From Mangrovimonas yunxiaonensis (GTDB taxonomy: Bacteria > Bacteroidota > Bacteroidia > Flavobacteriales > Flavobacteriaceae), in the NCBI RefSeq assembly GCF_000733475.1, contig NZ_JPFK01000007.1, positions 616,501-680,500 of the forward strand: a DNA stretch of 64,000 nucleotides. Reading direction: 5' to 3'. The notes beneath the pieces are model-generated. The model ran no database searches, had not been told where the DNA came from, and was given only the letters and a program-made list of their open reading frames with translations. Below are positions 54,210 through 62,974 of the stretch, piece by piece; the stretch's first letter is position 1; the number at the start of each line of letters is the position of its first letter. A program made the position numbers and the translations under genes.

Positions 54210-54623
54210 ATGCAGACAATAGAACAATTATTAGAGTCAAAACAAATTCGTATTACAGCAATGCGTTTGCTTATATATAAGTTTCTTGCAGAAAAAGAAA
54301 TAGCAGTAACATTAAGTGACATTGAAAATGCTTTTGAAAAAGCAGATAGAACTACCTTATACAGAACTATTAAAACATTTGAAGATAAAGGAATAGTCCA
54401 TCAAATTGACGATGGCACAGGGATAACAAAATATGCGTTATGCGAAGAGGGATGTAATTGTGATATTAAAAACGATTTGCATTTACATTTTCATTGTAAT
54501 AATTGCAATGAAACCATTTGCTTAACAGAACATAAAATACCTCAAATAAAAGTGCCAAATGGTTTTGTGTCAGAGAATGTAAATTTGGTGGTAAAAGGTA
54601 TTTGCGATAAGTGTAGTGTCTAA
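54210..54623 (+). CDS. Fur-family metalloregulator
   Basis: This 137-aa protein has a winged-helix N domain (RITAMRLLIYKFLAEKEIAVTLSDIENAFEKADRTTLYRTIKTFEDKGIV) and a C-terminal metal-binding domain with HLHFHCNNCNETICL and a final CDKC for a structural zinc. It begins 2 bp after the adaptor stop, so it is in the efflux operon and probably represses it when metal is low, in the manner of Zur-type regulators. The sensed metal is unknown. Confidence 0.9.
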   Translation: MQTIEQLLESKQIRITAMRLLIYKFLAEKEIAVTLSDIENAFEKADRTTLYRTIKTFEDKGIVHQIDDGTGITKYALCEEGCNCDIKNDLHLHFHCNNCNETICLTEHKIPQIKVPNGFVSENVNLVVKGICDKCSV

Positions 54624-54684
54624 TTATTGCACTTCCATTGCACTGTTTTTAATTGCATTTTTGTAATCAAAGAATTAAGTAATT

Positions 54685-55278
54685 ATGAAAAGTAAATTAG
54701 CGATAACAAGTTTGCTTACAGCAATTACAGCTTCATTATGTTGTATAGCCCCAGTTTTGGCTCTAATCGCGGGAACAAGTGGATTTGCTTCAACTTTTTC
54801 TTGGATAGAACCATTTAGACCTTACTTAATAGGGCTAACAATAGTAGTTCTTCTATTTGCTTGGTATCAAAAACTAAAACCAGAAAAAGAAATAGACTGT
54901 GAATGTGAAACGGATGAAAAACCAAAATTTATGCAGTCAAAAACCTTTTTAGGTGTTGTAACAGTATTCGCAATAGTGTTGTTGGCTTTCCCATACTACT
55001 CAAGTATGTTTTATCCCAATTCAGAGAAACAAATTGTTGTCGTTGATAAATCAAATATAAAAACAACAGAGTATAAAATAAGTGGAATGACTTGTGCCAG
55101 TTGTGAAGCTCACGTAAACCACGAAGTAAATAAACTTAACGGAATTGTAAACTCAAAAACATCATACGAAAATGGTAACGCAATCATTGAGTATGATAAA
55201 ACTAAAACAAATGAAGCGGAAATTGAGAAAGCAATTAACGCAACAGGTTATAAAGTAACTGATAAAAAAGAAAATTAA
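54685..55278 (+). CDS. merTP: MerTP-type mercuric/heavy-metal transport protein
   Basis: In this 197-aa fusion the MerT part (about 1-110) has three hydrophobic helices and the vicinal pair Cys19-Cys20 (SLCCIAPV), plus DCEC in the loop. The C-terminal MerP-like HMA domain has GMTCASC (Cys137, Cys140). In classic mercury resistance it brings Hg(II) to MerA, but no merA is present here, so another metal or a downstream partner is likely. The stop overlaps the next start by one base. Confidence 0.85.
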   Translation: MKSKLAITSLLTAITASLCCIAPVLALIAGTSGFASTFSWIEPFRPYLIGLTIVVLLFAWYQKLKPEKEIDCECETDEKPKFMQSKTFLGVVTVFAIVLLAFPYYSSMFYPNSEKQIVVVDKSNIKTTEYKISGMTCASCEAHVNHEVNKLNGIVNSKTSYENGNAIIEYDKTKTNEAEIEKAINATGYKVTDKKEN

Positions 55279-55484
55279 TGAAAACCATATTAAAATCGGA
55301 AATCACTTGCCCTAACTGCGGACATAAAAAAGAAGAAGATATGCCAACAAATGCTTGTCAATTCTTTTACGAGTGCGAGAATTGTAAAACGGTACTAAAA
55401 CCAAACGAAGGTGATTGTTGTGTGTATTGTTCTTATGGTACAGTTCCTTGTCCACCAATTCAACAAAACAAAAGTTGTTGCTAA
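55278..55484 (+). CDS. GDCCVxC-domain small metal-binding protein
   Basis: This 68-aa protein begins with a Cys pair (CPNCGHKK), then CQFFYECENCK, and the family signature GDCCVYC with a Pro-rich CPPIQ ending and a terminal SCC. Members of this group sit next to merTP in many Bacteroidota and are thought to carry soft metals. Some relatives use selenocysteine at this site; here all positions are Cys. Confidence 0.82.
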   Translation: MKTILKSEITCPNCGHKKEEDMPTNACQFFYECENCKTVLKPNEGDCCVYCSYGTVPCPPIQQNKSCC

Positions 55485-55495
55485 AACAAAACTAA

Positions 55496-57445
55496 ATGAA
55501 AAAAAAGAAAGTCAATTTAAGAGATTTAAAACCAAATTCAGAAGTGCAACACACGCATAATGATGGTCATAATCACGGTAATGGAAGTGCATTCAAAACC
55601 TACGTGCCTGCAATAATAAGTTTTACAATGCTTATCATTGGTATAGGTTTAGATTATTTTGATGTTTCATTCTTTAAGGATTGGATTCGTATTGCTTGGT
55701 ATGGTATTGCATATCTTCCTGTAGGGTTTCCTGTTGTAAAAGAGGGTTGGATTAGTATTAAAAAAGGTGATGTTTTTACAGAGTTCTTTTTAATGTCTAT
55801 AGCAACCATTGGTGCATTTGTTATTGGTGAATATCCCGAAGGTGTTGCAGTAATGCTATTTTATGCAGTAGGCGAATTATTTCAAAGTGCTGCTGTAAAT
55901 CGTGCAAAAGGAAATATAAAAGCATTATTAGATGTTAGACCTAAAGAAGCCAATGTATTTCGTGAGGGAGATTATAAAAGTGTTTCGCCAAAAGATGTAA
56001 ACATTGGAGAAAAAATTCAAATTCGAGTAGGTGAAAAAATTCCATTGGATGGTGTTTTATTATCCGAAAAAGCATCTCTAAACACCGCAGCATTAACAGG
56101 CGAAAGCAAACCAGATTCCATTCAGAAAGAAGCAAAGGTTTACGCAGGTAGTATCAATTTAGAAAGTGTTATTGAAGTTGAGGTAACCAACAAGTTTGAA
56201 GATAGTTCTATTGCGAGAATATTAGACTTGGTTCAAAATGCTACAGCTCGTAAGTCTAAAACAGAATTATTCATTAGACAGTTTGCTCGTATCTACACAC
56301 CAATTGTAGTGTTCTTGGCTATTGGTGTTACTTTTATACCTTACTTTTTTGTAGATGATTATATATTTAGAGATTGGTTATACAGAGCATTAATATTCTT
56401 GGTAATATCTTGTCCTTGTGCGTTAGTGATTTCAATTCCATTAGGATATTTCGGTGGATTGGGAGCAGCTTCAAAAAATGGAATATTATTTAAAGGTGCT
56501 TCATTTTTAGATGCAATGACCAAGATAAATACTTTGGTAATGGACAAAACAGGAACCGTAACTAAAGGTGTTTTTAAAATCAAAGAAGTAAAAGCAATTG
56601 ATTGGAAAGAAACCGAATTTATGCAATATTTAATGGCGATGGAAGAACAATCCACGCATCCAATTGCTAAAGCAATTTTAGAGTATAAATCAGAAGGAGA
56701 AGATTTTGAAGCTCAAGACGTTTCTGAAATTGCAGGTAAAGGATTAAAAGGAATTGTAAATAGTAAAACAGTTTTAGTAGGTAATAAAGCATTAATGATT
56801 GCTAATAATATAGAAGTCCCAGCGGAAACGGAAAATATTGTAGAATCTATTGTATTAGTTGCAATAGATAACAAGTTTGCTGGTTATGTGGTAATAGCAG
56901 ACGAATTAAAAGAAGATGCCAAAGAAACAATTGTCAAATTACAAAAAGTTGGTATCAAAAATATTATGATGCTTTCCGGTGACAAAGATTCCATTACTCA
57001 ACAAGTCGCTAAAGAGTTGAACATCGAAAATGCAAAAGGTGATTTACTTCCAGAAGATAAGTTAAACGAAGTTGAAATATTAAAAAAGAATCCTGAAAAT
57101 AAAGTAGCATTTATAGGGGATGGTATAAACGATGCGCCTGTTTTAGCAGCAAGTAACGTTGGAATTGCAATGGGTGGTTTGGGTAGTGATGTAGCTATTG
57201 AAACAGCAGACGTTATCATTCAAACCGACCAACCTTCAAAAGTAGTTAGAGCCATTAAAATAAGTCGTTCCACACGCAAAGTAGTTTGGCAGAATATCAT
57301 TTTAGCGTTTGGAGTTAAAGTTATTGTCTTGATATTAGGAGCAGGTGGTTTAGCCACAATGTGGGAAGCTGTTTTTGCAGATGTAGGAGTAGCATTATTA
57401 GCAATTTTAAATGCAGTTCGATTGCAGAAAATGAAATGGGATTAA
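55496..57445 (+). CDS. Heavy-metal P1B-type ATPase, Zn/Cd/Pb class
   Basis: In this 649-aa exporter the His-rich N tail (HTHNDGHNHGNGS, about 20-32) replaces the usual HMA domain. The core has the membrane CPC motif (Cys306-Pro-Cys308, SCPCALVISIPLGYFGG), the phosphorylated Asp350 in DKTGT, the SEHP-like STHP locus and the hinge GDGINDAPVLAASNVGIAMG. The CPC context is that of the ZntA/CadA group. It follows the GDCCVxC gene by 11 bp and is probably in the merTP operon. Confidence 0.92.
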   Translation: MKKKKVNLRDLKPNSEVQHTHNDGHNHGNGSAFKTYVPAIISFTMLIIGIGLDYFDVSFFKDWIRIAWYGIAYLPVGFPVVKEGWISIKKGDVFTEFFLMSIATIGAFVIGEYPEGVAVMLFYAVGELFQSAAVNRAKGNIKALLDVRPKEANVFREGDYKSVSPKDVNIGEKIQIRVGEKIPLDGVLLSEKASLNTAALTGESKPDSIQKEAKVYAGSINLESVIEVEVTNKFEDSSIARILDLVQNATARKSKTELFIRQFARIYTPIVVFLAIGVTFIPYFFVDDYIFRDWLYRALIFLVISCPCALVISIPLGYFGGLGAASKNGILFKGASFLDAMTKINTLVMDKTGTVTKGVFKIKEVKAIDWKETEFMQYLMAMEEQSTHPIAKAILEYKSEGEDFEAQDVSEIAGKGLKGIVNSKTVLVGNKALMIANNIEVPAETENIVESIVLVAIDNKFAGYVVIADELKEDAKETIVKLQKVGIKNIMMLSGDKDSITQQVAKELNIENAKGDLLPEDKLNEVEILKKNPENKVAFIGDGINDAPVLAASNVGIAMGGLGSDVAIETADVIIQTDQPSKVVRAIKISRSTRKVVWQNIILAFGVKVIVLILGAGGLATMWEAVFADVGVALLAILNAVRLQKMKWD

Positions 57446-57516
57446 GCAGATTAATCAATTAAACTTCTGTTAAACAAAATCAATAGTTGTTAAAATTTCG
57501 TAACTTCGCAATCAAT

Positions 57517-57930
57517 ATGAAGCAGATTTTCCATAAAATAATGTCTTTAGCAATGACTTTTGTAGTGTTATTCTCTACAATGTCATTTACTGTGAATATG
57601 CATTATTGTGGAGATACTTTAGTAGAATCTGCTATCTTTCAAAAAGCCAAAGGTTGCGGAATGGAAATGGAAAAGCCTTCAACCGAAGAATGTTCTATTA
57701 CCAAGAAAAATTGTTGTGATGATAAACAATTAGCAATTGAAGGTCAAGACGAATTACAATTGCAAGTTGACAAAATCACGTTTGAGCAACAAGTATTCAT
57801 CGCTTCATTTGTTTATACTTACATTAACCTTTTTGAAGGTTTAGACAGTAATGTATCTACCTACGAAGAATACAAACCACCACTCGTCATAAGGCAACTC
57901 TACAAGATTGACGAGACATACTTAATTTGA
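57517..57930 (+). CDS. HYC_CC_PP-family small exported protein
   Basis: This 137-aa protein shows the full signature: His29-Tyr-Cys31, Cys66-Cys67 (NCCDD) and Pro121-Pro122 (YKPPLV). It has a signal/anchor at the N terminus (MSLAMTFVVLFSTMSFTV). It is the canonical relative of the protein at 48150 and likewise precedes a structured leader and an RND pump. Start 57517 was chosen because the upstream part of the open frame lacks a signal peptide context. A periplasmic copper or zinc role is inferred. Confidence 0.85.
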   Translation: MKQIFHKIMSLAMTFVVLFSTMSFTVNMHYCGDTLVESAIFQKAKGCGMEMEKPSTEECSITKKNCCDDKQLAIEGQDELQLQVDKITFEQQVFIASFVYTYINLFEGLDSNVSTYEEYKPPLVIRQLYKIDETYLI

Positions 57931-57931
57931 T

Positions 57932-58029
57932 TTTTAAACAATAGACTCTTTTATCCTATGACTGCAATGTCGTAAGGATAATTTACTGTATTCGGTGTTT
58001 TTACAACACTATTGTCTAATTGTTTAAAA
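57932..58029 (+). promoter_or_regulatory. Structured leader before the second RND pump
   Basis: The outer dyad TTTTAAACAATAGAC (57932-57946) / GTCTAATTGTTTAAAA (58014-58029) encloses a TTATCCT/AGGATAA hairpin (57951-57981, with inner GAC/GTC) and a GTGTT/AACAC hairpin (57995-58009). ACAATAG can alternatively pair with CTATTGT (58009-58015). It shares TATCCT followed by GCAATG with the leader at 48545. The ATG at 58038 follows directly. Confidence 0.5.
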
Positions 58030-58037
58030 TCAATCAT

Positions 58038-61000
58038 ATGCTAAATAAAAGCATCAAATTTTTAATAGAAAACAAACTCGTTGCAGTTTTACTACTTGTC
58101 CTTTTTATTGGATGGGGAACTGTTAATGCACCTTTTAATTGGGATACAGGATTTTTGCCAAGTAACCCTGTAGCAGTAGATGCTATTCCCGATATAGGTG
58201 AAAATCAACAAATCGTATTTACCAAGTGGGATGGTCGTTCCCCACAAGATATAGAAGACCAAATAACCTATCCATTAACCACATCATTATTGGGTATTCC
58301 TGGAGTGAAAACCATTCGTAGTTCCTCTATGTTTGGGTTTTCAAGCATCTATATCATTTTTGAAGAGGATATAGAATTTTACTGGAGCAGAAGTCGTATT
58401 CTCGAAAAACTTAATTCCTTACCAAGTGGTTTATTACCCGAAGGTGTTAATCCAGCGTTAGGTCCAGATGCCACAGGATTAGGACAAATATTTTGGTACA
58501 CACTTGAAGGTCGTGATGAGAACGGTAATGTAACAGGTGGTTGGGATTTACACGAATTACGTAGTATTCAAGATTACTATGTTAAATATGCCTTGTCCTC
58601 TGCAAGCGGTGTTTCTGAAGTTGCATCAATTGGTGGTTATGTTCAAGAGTACCAAGTGGATGTAAACCCAGAACTAATGCGTCAATATAACATTGGGTTA
58701 CATCATATTGTTAAAGCTGTAAAAGAAAGTAATAAGGATATTGGCGCACAAACCTTGGAAATTAACCAAGCTGAATATTTAGTTCGTGGTTTGGGGTATG
58801 TAAAATCCATTGCAGATATTGAAAATGCTGTAGTTGATTCTGAAAATTTCACTTCAATAAAAATTAAAGACATTGGAAAAGTTTCATTAGGTCCAGCAAC
58901 AAGACGAGGTTTATTGGATAAAGAAGGTGCTGAAGTTGTTGGTGCTGTTGTGGTGGCTCGTTATGGAGCAAACCCAATGGAAGTCATTAATAACGTAAAG
59001 GAAAAAATTAATGAATTAAGTGCAGGATTACCTTCAAAAGTTTTGGCAGATGGAAGAACATCACAAGTTACCATAGTGCCTTTTTATGACAGAACAGAAT
59101 TGATACAAGAAACTTTAGGTACACTCAATGAAGCCTTAACTCTTGAAATATTGATTACCATTTTGGTTATAATCATTATGGTGTTTAATCTTCGAGCTTC
59201 TGTCTTGATTTCAGGATTATTACCAGTTGCAGTCTTAATGGTATTTATTGCGATGAAACTCTTTGGCGTCGATGCTAATATTGTCGCATTATCTGGTATT
59301 GCAATTGCTATCGGAACAATGGTCGATGTTGGTGTTATACTATCAGAAAATATCATTCGGCATTTAGATGAAGATGATGGAACACAATCCATTAATACAG
59401 TAGTTTACAACGCAACAGCCGAAGTTTCTGGTGCAATCGTAACCGCAGTAATGACTACAATTATAAGTTTCATTCCTGTATTTACAATGATTGGCGCTGA
59501 AGGTAAATTGTTCAGACCATTAGCATTCACAAAAACCTTTGCATTAACAGCATCCATTATTGTAGCATTATTTTTAATTCCGCCTTTCGCTGCATTCTTA
59601 TTCAGAAAAAAATCCATTAAAAACACTTTTAAATATGTTTTAAATAGCATTTTAATAGCATTAGGTATCGCAGCAATAATATATGGATATTGGTTAGGAT
59701 TGATATTGATAGCTTTTGGTATCACAGCATTGTTAAGTACTCAAAATAAAATAACAGAAAAACAATCCAACTTAATTAATATCATAATATGTACAACTGC
59801 AATAGTATTTCTGTTAGCGGAATATTGGAGACCTTTAGGAGTTGATAAAAGTATCTTCTGGAACCTCATCTTTGTTGGTGTCATTTGCTTTGGCTTATTG
59901 GGTGTTTTCTCATTATTTATAAAATACTACACACGTATTTTAAGGTGGTGTTTAGATAATAAGTTATTGTTTTTATCTGTACCAACGGCTATTGTAATTG
60001 CAGGTTTTTTCATTATGAAAAATACAGGCAAAGAGTTTATGCCCTCATTAAATGAAGGCTCATTTCTACTAATGCCAACCTCGATGCCTCATTCTGGCGT
60101 GGAAGAAAATAAACGTGTTTTACAGCAATTGGATATGGCAGTAGCCAGTATTCCAGAGATTGAAACCGTAGTTGGTAAAGCAGGTAGAACAGAATCAGCG
60201 TTAGACCCAGCACCTTTGTCGATGTATGAAAATATCATTCAGTATAAACCAGAATATATGCTGAATGAAAACGGAGTACGCCAACGCTATAAAGTCAATG
60301 ATGATGGTGAATATGTGTTAAAAAACGGAATGTCATTGCGAGCGGAACAGCGTGAAGCGTGGCAATCTCTTAAAGCAAAAGAACAACTCATTCCAGACAA
60401 TAATGGCGAGTTCTACCGTAATTGGCGACCAGAAATACAGTCACCGGACGATATTTGGAATGAAATTGTAAAAGTTACCAAATTGCCAGGCGTAACCTCT
60501 GCACCAAAGCTACAACCTATTGAAACCCGATTGGTAATGCTTCAAACAGGAATGAGAGCACCTATGGGAATTAAAGTAAAAGGTCAAGACTTAAAGCAGA
60601 TTGAAGCGTTTGGTGTGCAATTAGAAAACATCATCAAGGAAGCTGAAGGTGTTAAAAAAGAAGCTGTTTTTGCAGACCGTATTGTTGGTAAACCCTATTT
60701 GTTAATTGATATTGATAGAGAGAAAATTGCACGTTATGGCATTTCGATACAAGATGTTCAAGATGTATTAAAAGTAGCAGTTGGTGGTATGGTCTTAACC
60801 CAAACGGTAGAAGGTCGAGAGCGATATGGTGTACGAGTACGATACCCAAGAGAATTACGAGCAAACCCAACAGACTTACAACAGATTTATGTGCCAGTTG
60901 AAAAAGGAAGTCCTGTGCCTTTAAGCGAATTGGCAACTATAAGTTACGAACAAGGTCCACAGGTCATTAAAAGTGAAGATACCTTTTTAGTTGGCTATGT

Positions 61001-61739
61001 ATTGTTCGATAAACTAGATGGTTTTGCCGAAGTCAATGTAGTTGAAAGCGCACAAGCTCTAATTCAGCAAAAGATAGATAGTGGCGAATTAGTAGTGCCA
61101 AAAGGTATTAACTACCAATTTACAGGAACATACGAAAATCAGTTGCGAGCCGAAAAAACCTTGTCGGTTGTTGTGCCTTTAGCATTAGCAATTATTTTCT
61201 TAATTCTGTATTTCCAATTCCGTTCTGTAGGTACGTCATTAATGGTATTTACAGGTATTGCAGTAGCATTTGCAGGTGGTTTTATTATGATTTGGTTGTA
61301 TGGTCAAGGATGGTTTTTAAACTTTAATTTCTTTGGCGAAAATCTACGTGATTTATTCCAAATACACCCAATTAATTTAAGTGTTGCAGTCTGGGTAGGG
61401 TTTATTGCACTATTCGGAATTGCAACCGATGATGGTGTAGTTATGGCAACCTATTTAACTCAAACATTCGGTAGAAATACACCGGATAATAAAAAGGAAG
61501 TAAGAGCATCTGTTGTAGAAGCAGGAGAAAAACGTATCAGACCTTGTTTAATGACTACAGCTACGACCATTTTAGCATTATTACCAGTATTAACATCTAC
61601 AGGAAGAGGTAGTGATATTATGATACCTATGGCAATACCAAGTTTTGGTGGAATGCTTATAGCCTTAATCACTTTGTTTGTTGTACCAGTATTGTATAGC
61701 TGGAAAGCAGAAGTTCAACTTAAAAGAACATCAAAATGA
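58038..61739 (+). CDS. CusA/CzcA-family heavy-metal RND pump (unfused)
   Basis: This 1233-aa RND pump from ATG 58038 is longer than the usual 1040 because of extra helices (about 510-600) and an extended porter loop. The proton-relay region reads SGIAIAIGTMVDVGVILSENI. Residues 766-778 (SLRAEQREAWQSL) are encoded by a REP-like palindrome, lying in the porter loop between YVLKNGM and KAKEQLIPD. A TTG-initiated extension to 58020 would fall inside the leader hairpin and was rejected. Its stop overlaps the TolC-like gene by 4 bp. Confidence 0.92.
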   Translation: MLNKSIKFLIENKLVAVLLLVLFIGWGTVNAPFNWDTGFLPSNPVAVDAIPDIGENQQIVFTKWDGRSPQDIEDQITYPLTTSLLGIPGVKTIRSSSMFGFSSIYIIFEEDIEFYWSRSRILEKLNSLPSGLLPEGVNPALGPDATGLGQIFWYTLEGRDENGNVTGGWDLHELRSIQDYYVKYALSSASGVSEVASIGGYVQEYQVDVNPELMRQYNIGLHHIVKAVKESNKDIGAQTLEINQAEYLVRGLGYVKSIADIENAVVDSENFTSIKIKDIGKVSLGPATRRGLLDKEGAEVVGAVVVARYGANPMEVINNVKEKINELSAGLPSKVLADGRTSQVTIVPFYDRTELIQETLGTLNEALTLEILITILVIIIMVFNLRASVLISGLLPVAVLMVFIAMKLFGVDANIVALSGIAIAIGTMVDVGVILSENIIRHLDEDDGTQSINTVVYNATAEVSGAIVTAVMTTIISFIPVFTMIGAEGKLFRPLAFTKTFALTASIIVALFLIPPFAAFLFRKKSIKNTFKYVLNSILIALGIAAIIYGYWLGLILIAFGITALLSTQNKITEKQSNLINIIICTTAIVFLLAEYWRPLGVDKSIFWNLIFVGVICFGLLGVFSLFIKYYTRILRWCLDNKLLFLSVPTAIVIAGFFIMKNTGKEFMPSLNEGSFLLMPTSMPHSGVEENKRVLQQLDMAVASIPEIETVVGKAGRTESALDPAPLSMYENIIQYKPEYMLNENGVRQRYKVNDDGEYVLKNGMSLRAEQREAWQSLKAKEQLIPDNNGEFYRNWRPEIQSPDDIWNEIVKVTKLPGVTSAPKLQPIETRLVMLQTGMRAPMGIKVKGQDLKQIEAFGVQLENIIKEAEGVKKEAVFADRIVGKPYLLIDIDREKIARYGISIQDVQDVLKVAVGGMVLTQTVEGRERYGVRVRYPRELRANPTDLQQIYVPVEKGSPVPLSELATISYEQGPQVIKSEDTFLVGYVLFDKLDGFAEVNVVESAQALIQQKIDSGELVVPKGINYQFTGTYENQLRAEKTLSVVVPLALAIIFLILYFQFRSVGTSLMVFTGIAVAFAGGFIMIWLYGQGWFLNFNFFGENLRDLFQIHPINLSVAVWVGFIALFGIATDDGVVMATYLTQTFGRNTPDNKKEVRASVVEAGEKRIRPCLMTTATTILALLPVLTSTGRGSDIMIPMAIPSFGGMLIALITLFVVPVLYSWKAEVQLKRTSK
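60331..60371 (+). repeat. REP-like palindromic element inside the second RND pump gene
   Basis: The segment runs from TGTCATTGCGAGCGGAACAG to GGCAATCTCTT with outer dyad ATTGC/GCAAT, and it is translated in frame. It is the longest of the three related copies and keeps the reading frame open. Confidence 0.7.
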
Positions 61740-62971
61740 AATATAAATCAATACAAATAAAAATCGTCTTGGCTCTTGGCTCTTGTTTCTTGAGTCTTTT
61801 TGCGAATGCTCAACAATTAGAAATACTTATCGATGAAGCCTTAACAAACAATCCAGAAATTCAAAAGTTTGAGTTACAATACAAAAGAGCTTCCGAAAAG
61901 GTAAACGAGGTCAACACCATTCCTAATACCGAATTTGGTGTTGGTTATTTTGTGAGTGAGCCAGAAACACGAACAGGTGCACAACGCTTTAAAGTATCTG
62001 CTAAACAAATGTTACCGTGGTTTGGGACTATTACTTCGAGAGAAAATTACGTGAGTTCATTGGCAGATGCTAAATACGAAGACATTGTCATCGCAAAGCG
62101 AAAACTAATGGCTTCGGTATCACAATCCTATTATAATCTATACGCTAACAAAGCAAAGCAAGAGGTTTTAACTGAAAACATCAAACTATTAGAAACTTAT
62201 GAAACGTTGGCATTAACTTCTGTAGAGGTTGGTAAAGCATCCGCAGTAGATGTGTTGCGATTGCAAATGCGTCAGAACGAAATGCAACAATTAAAAGACG
62301 TATTGCAACAACAATTTTTAGCAGAACAAACTAACTTCAATAATCTATTGAATAGAGGTAATGATGTTACCGTGAATGTGGTAGATAGTTTAATGATACC
62401 TTCTGAAGACTTTGATATTACTTTTGAAAAATTAGTATTACATCCTGAATTACTAAAATTTGATAAACTCTATCAATCCATAGAGCAATCAGAATTATTG
62501 AATCAAAAAGAAAGCAGTCCAATGATTGGTTTTGGATTAGATTATATCAATGTTGCTGAAAGACCAAATATGGATTTCAGCGATAACGGAAAGGATATTG
62601 TAATGCCAATGGTTTCGGTATCTATCCCAATTTTCAATAAGAAATATAAATCCCAAACCAAACAAAATGATTTGCAACAGCAGGAAATTACTGCTCAAAA
62701 ACAGGAACGTTTAAATGCATTGGAAACGCTTTTAGACAAAGCGAATAACGAACGCATTTCTGCAAGAATAAGTTATGCTACCCAAACCAAAAACCTACAG
62801 CAAGCCAAAGATGCAGAAGACATTTTAATCAAAAGCTATGAAACAGGAACGATTGATTTTAATGATGTTTTGGATATTCAAGAGTTGCAGCTAAAGTTTC
62901 AAATGAACCAAATAGAATCTGTGAAGACCTACTATGTGCAAAGTACAATCATTAATTATTTAATTCAGTAA
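61736..62971 (+). CDS. TolC-family outer-membrane factor
   Basis: This 411-aa protein has a signal peptide (ends SLFANAQQ, about residue 25) and the two-repeat OEP structure of amphipathic helices and barrel strands (LADAKYEDIVIAKRKLMASVSQSYYNLYANK...; KDAEDILIKSYETGTIDFNDVLDIQELQLK). It should form the exit duct for the second RND pump, to which it is coupled by a 4-bp ATGA overlap. Confidence 0.9.
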   Translation: MKYKSIQIKIVLALGSCFLSLFANAQQLEILIDEALTNNPEIQKFELQYKRASEKVNEVNTIPNTEFGVGYFVSEPETRTGAQRFKVSAKQMLPWFGTITSRENYVSSLADAKYEDIVIAKRKLMASVSQSYYNLYANKAKQEVLTENIKLLETYETLALTSVEVGKASAVDVLRLQMRQNEMQQLKDVLQQQFLAEQTNFNNLLNRGNDVTVNVVDSLMIPSEDFDITFEKLVLHPELLKFDKLYQSIEQSELLNQKESSPMIGFGLDYINVAERPNMDFSDNGKDIVMPMVSVSIPIFNKKYKSQTKQNDLQQQEITAQKQERLNALETLLDKANNERISARISYATQTKNLQQAKDAEDILIKSYETGTIDFNDVLDIQELQLKFQMNQIESVKTYYVQSTIINYLIQ

Positions 62972-62974
62972 ACA

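Noticed and set aside
54685-55484. A complete mercury-resistance operon
   Set aside because: merTP and a GDCCVxC protein are present, but no MerA reductase, MerR or MerB is in the window.
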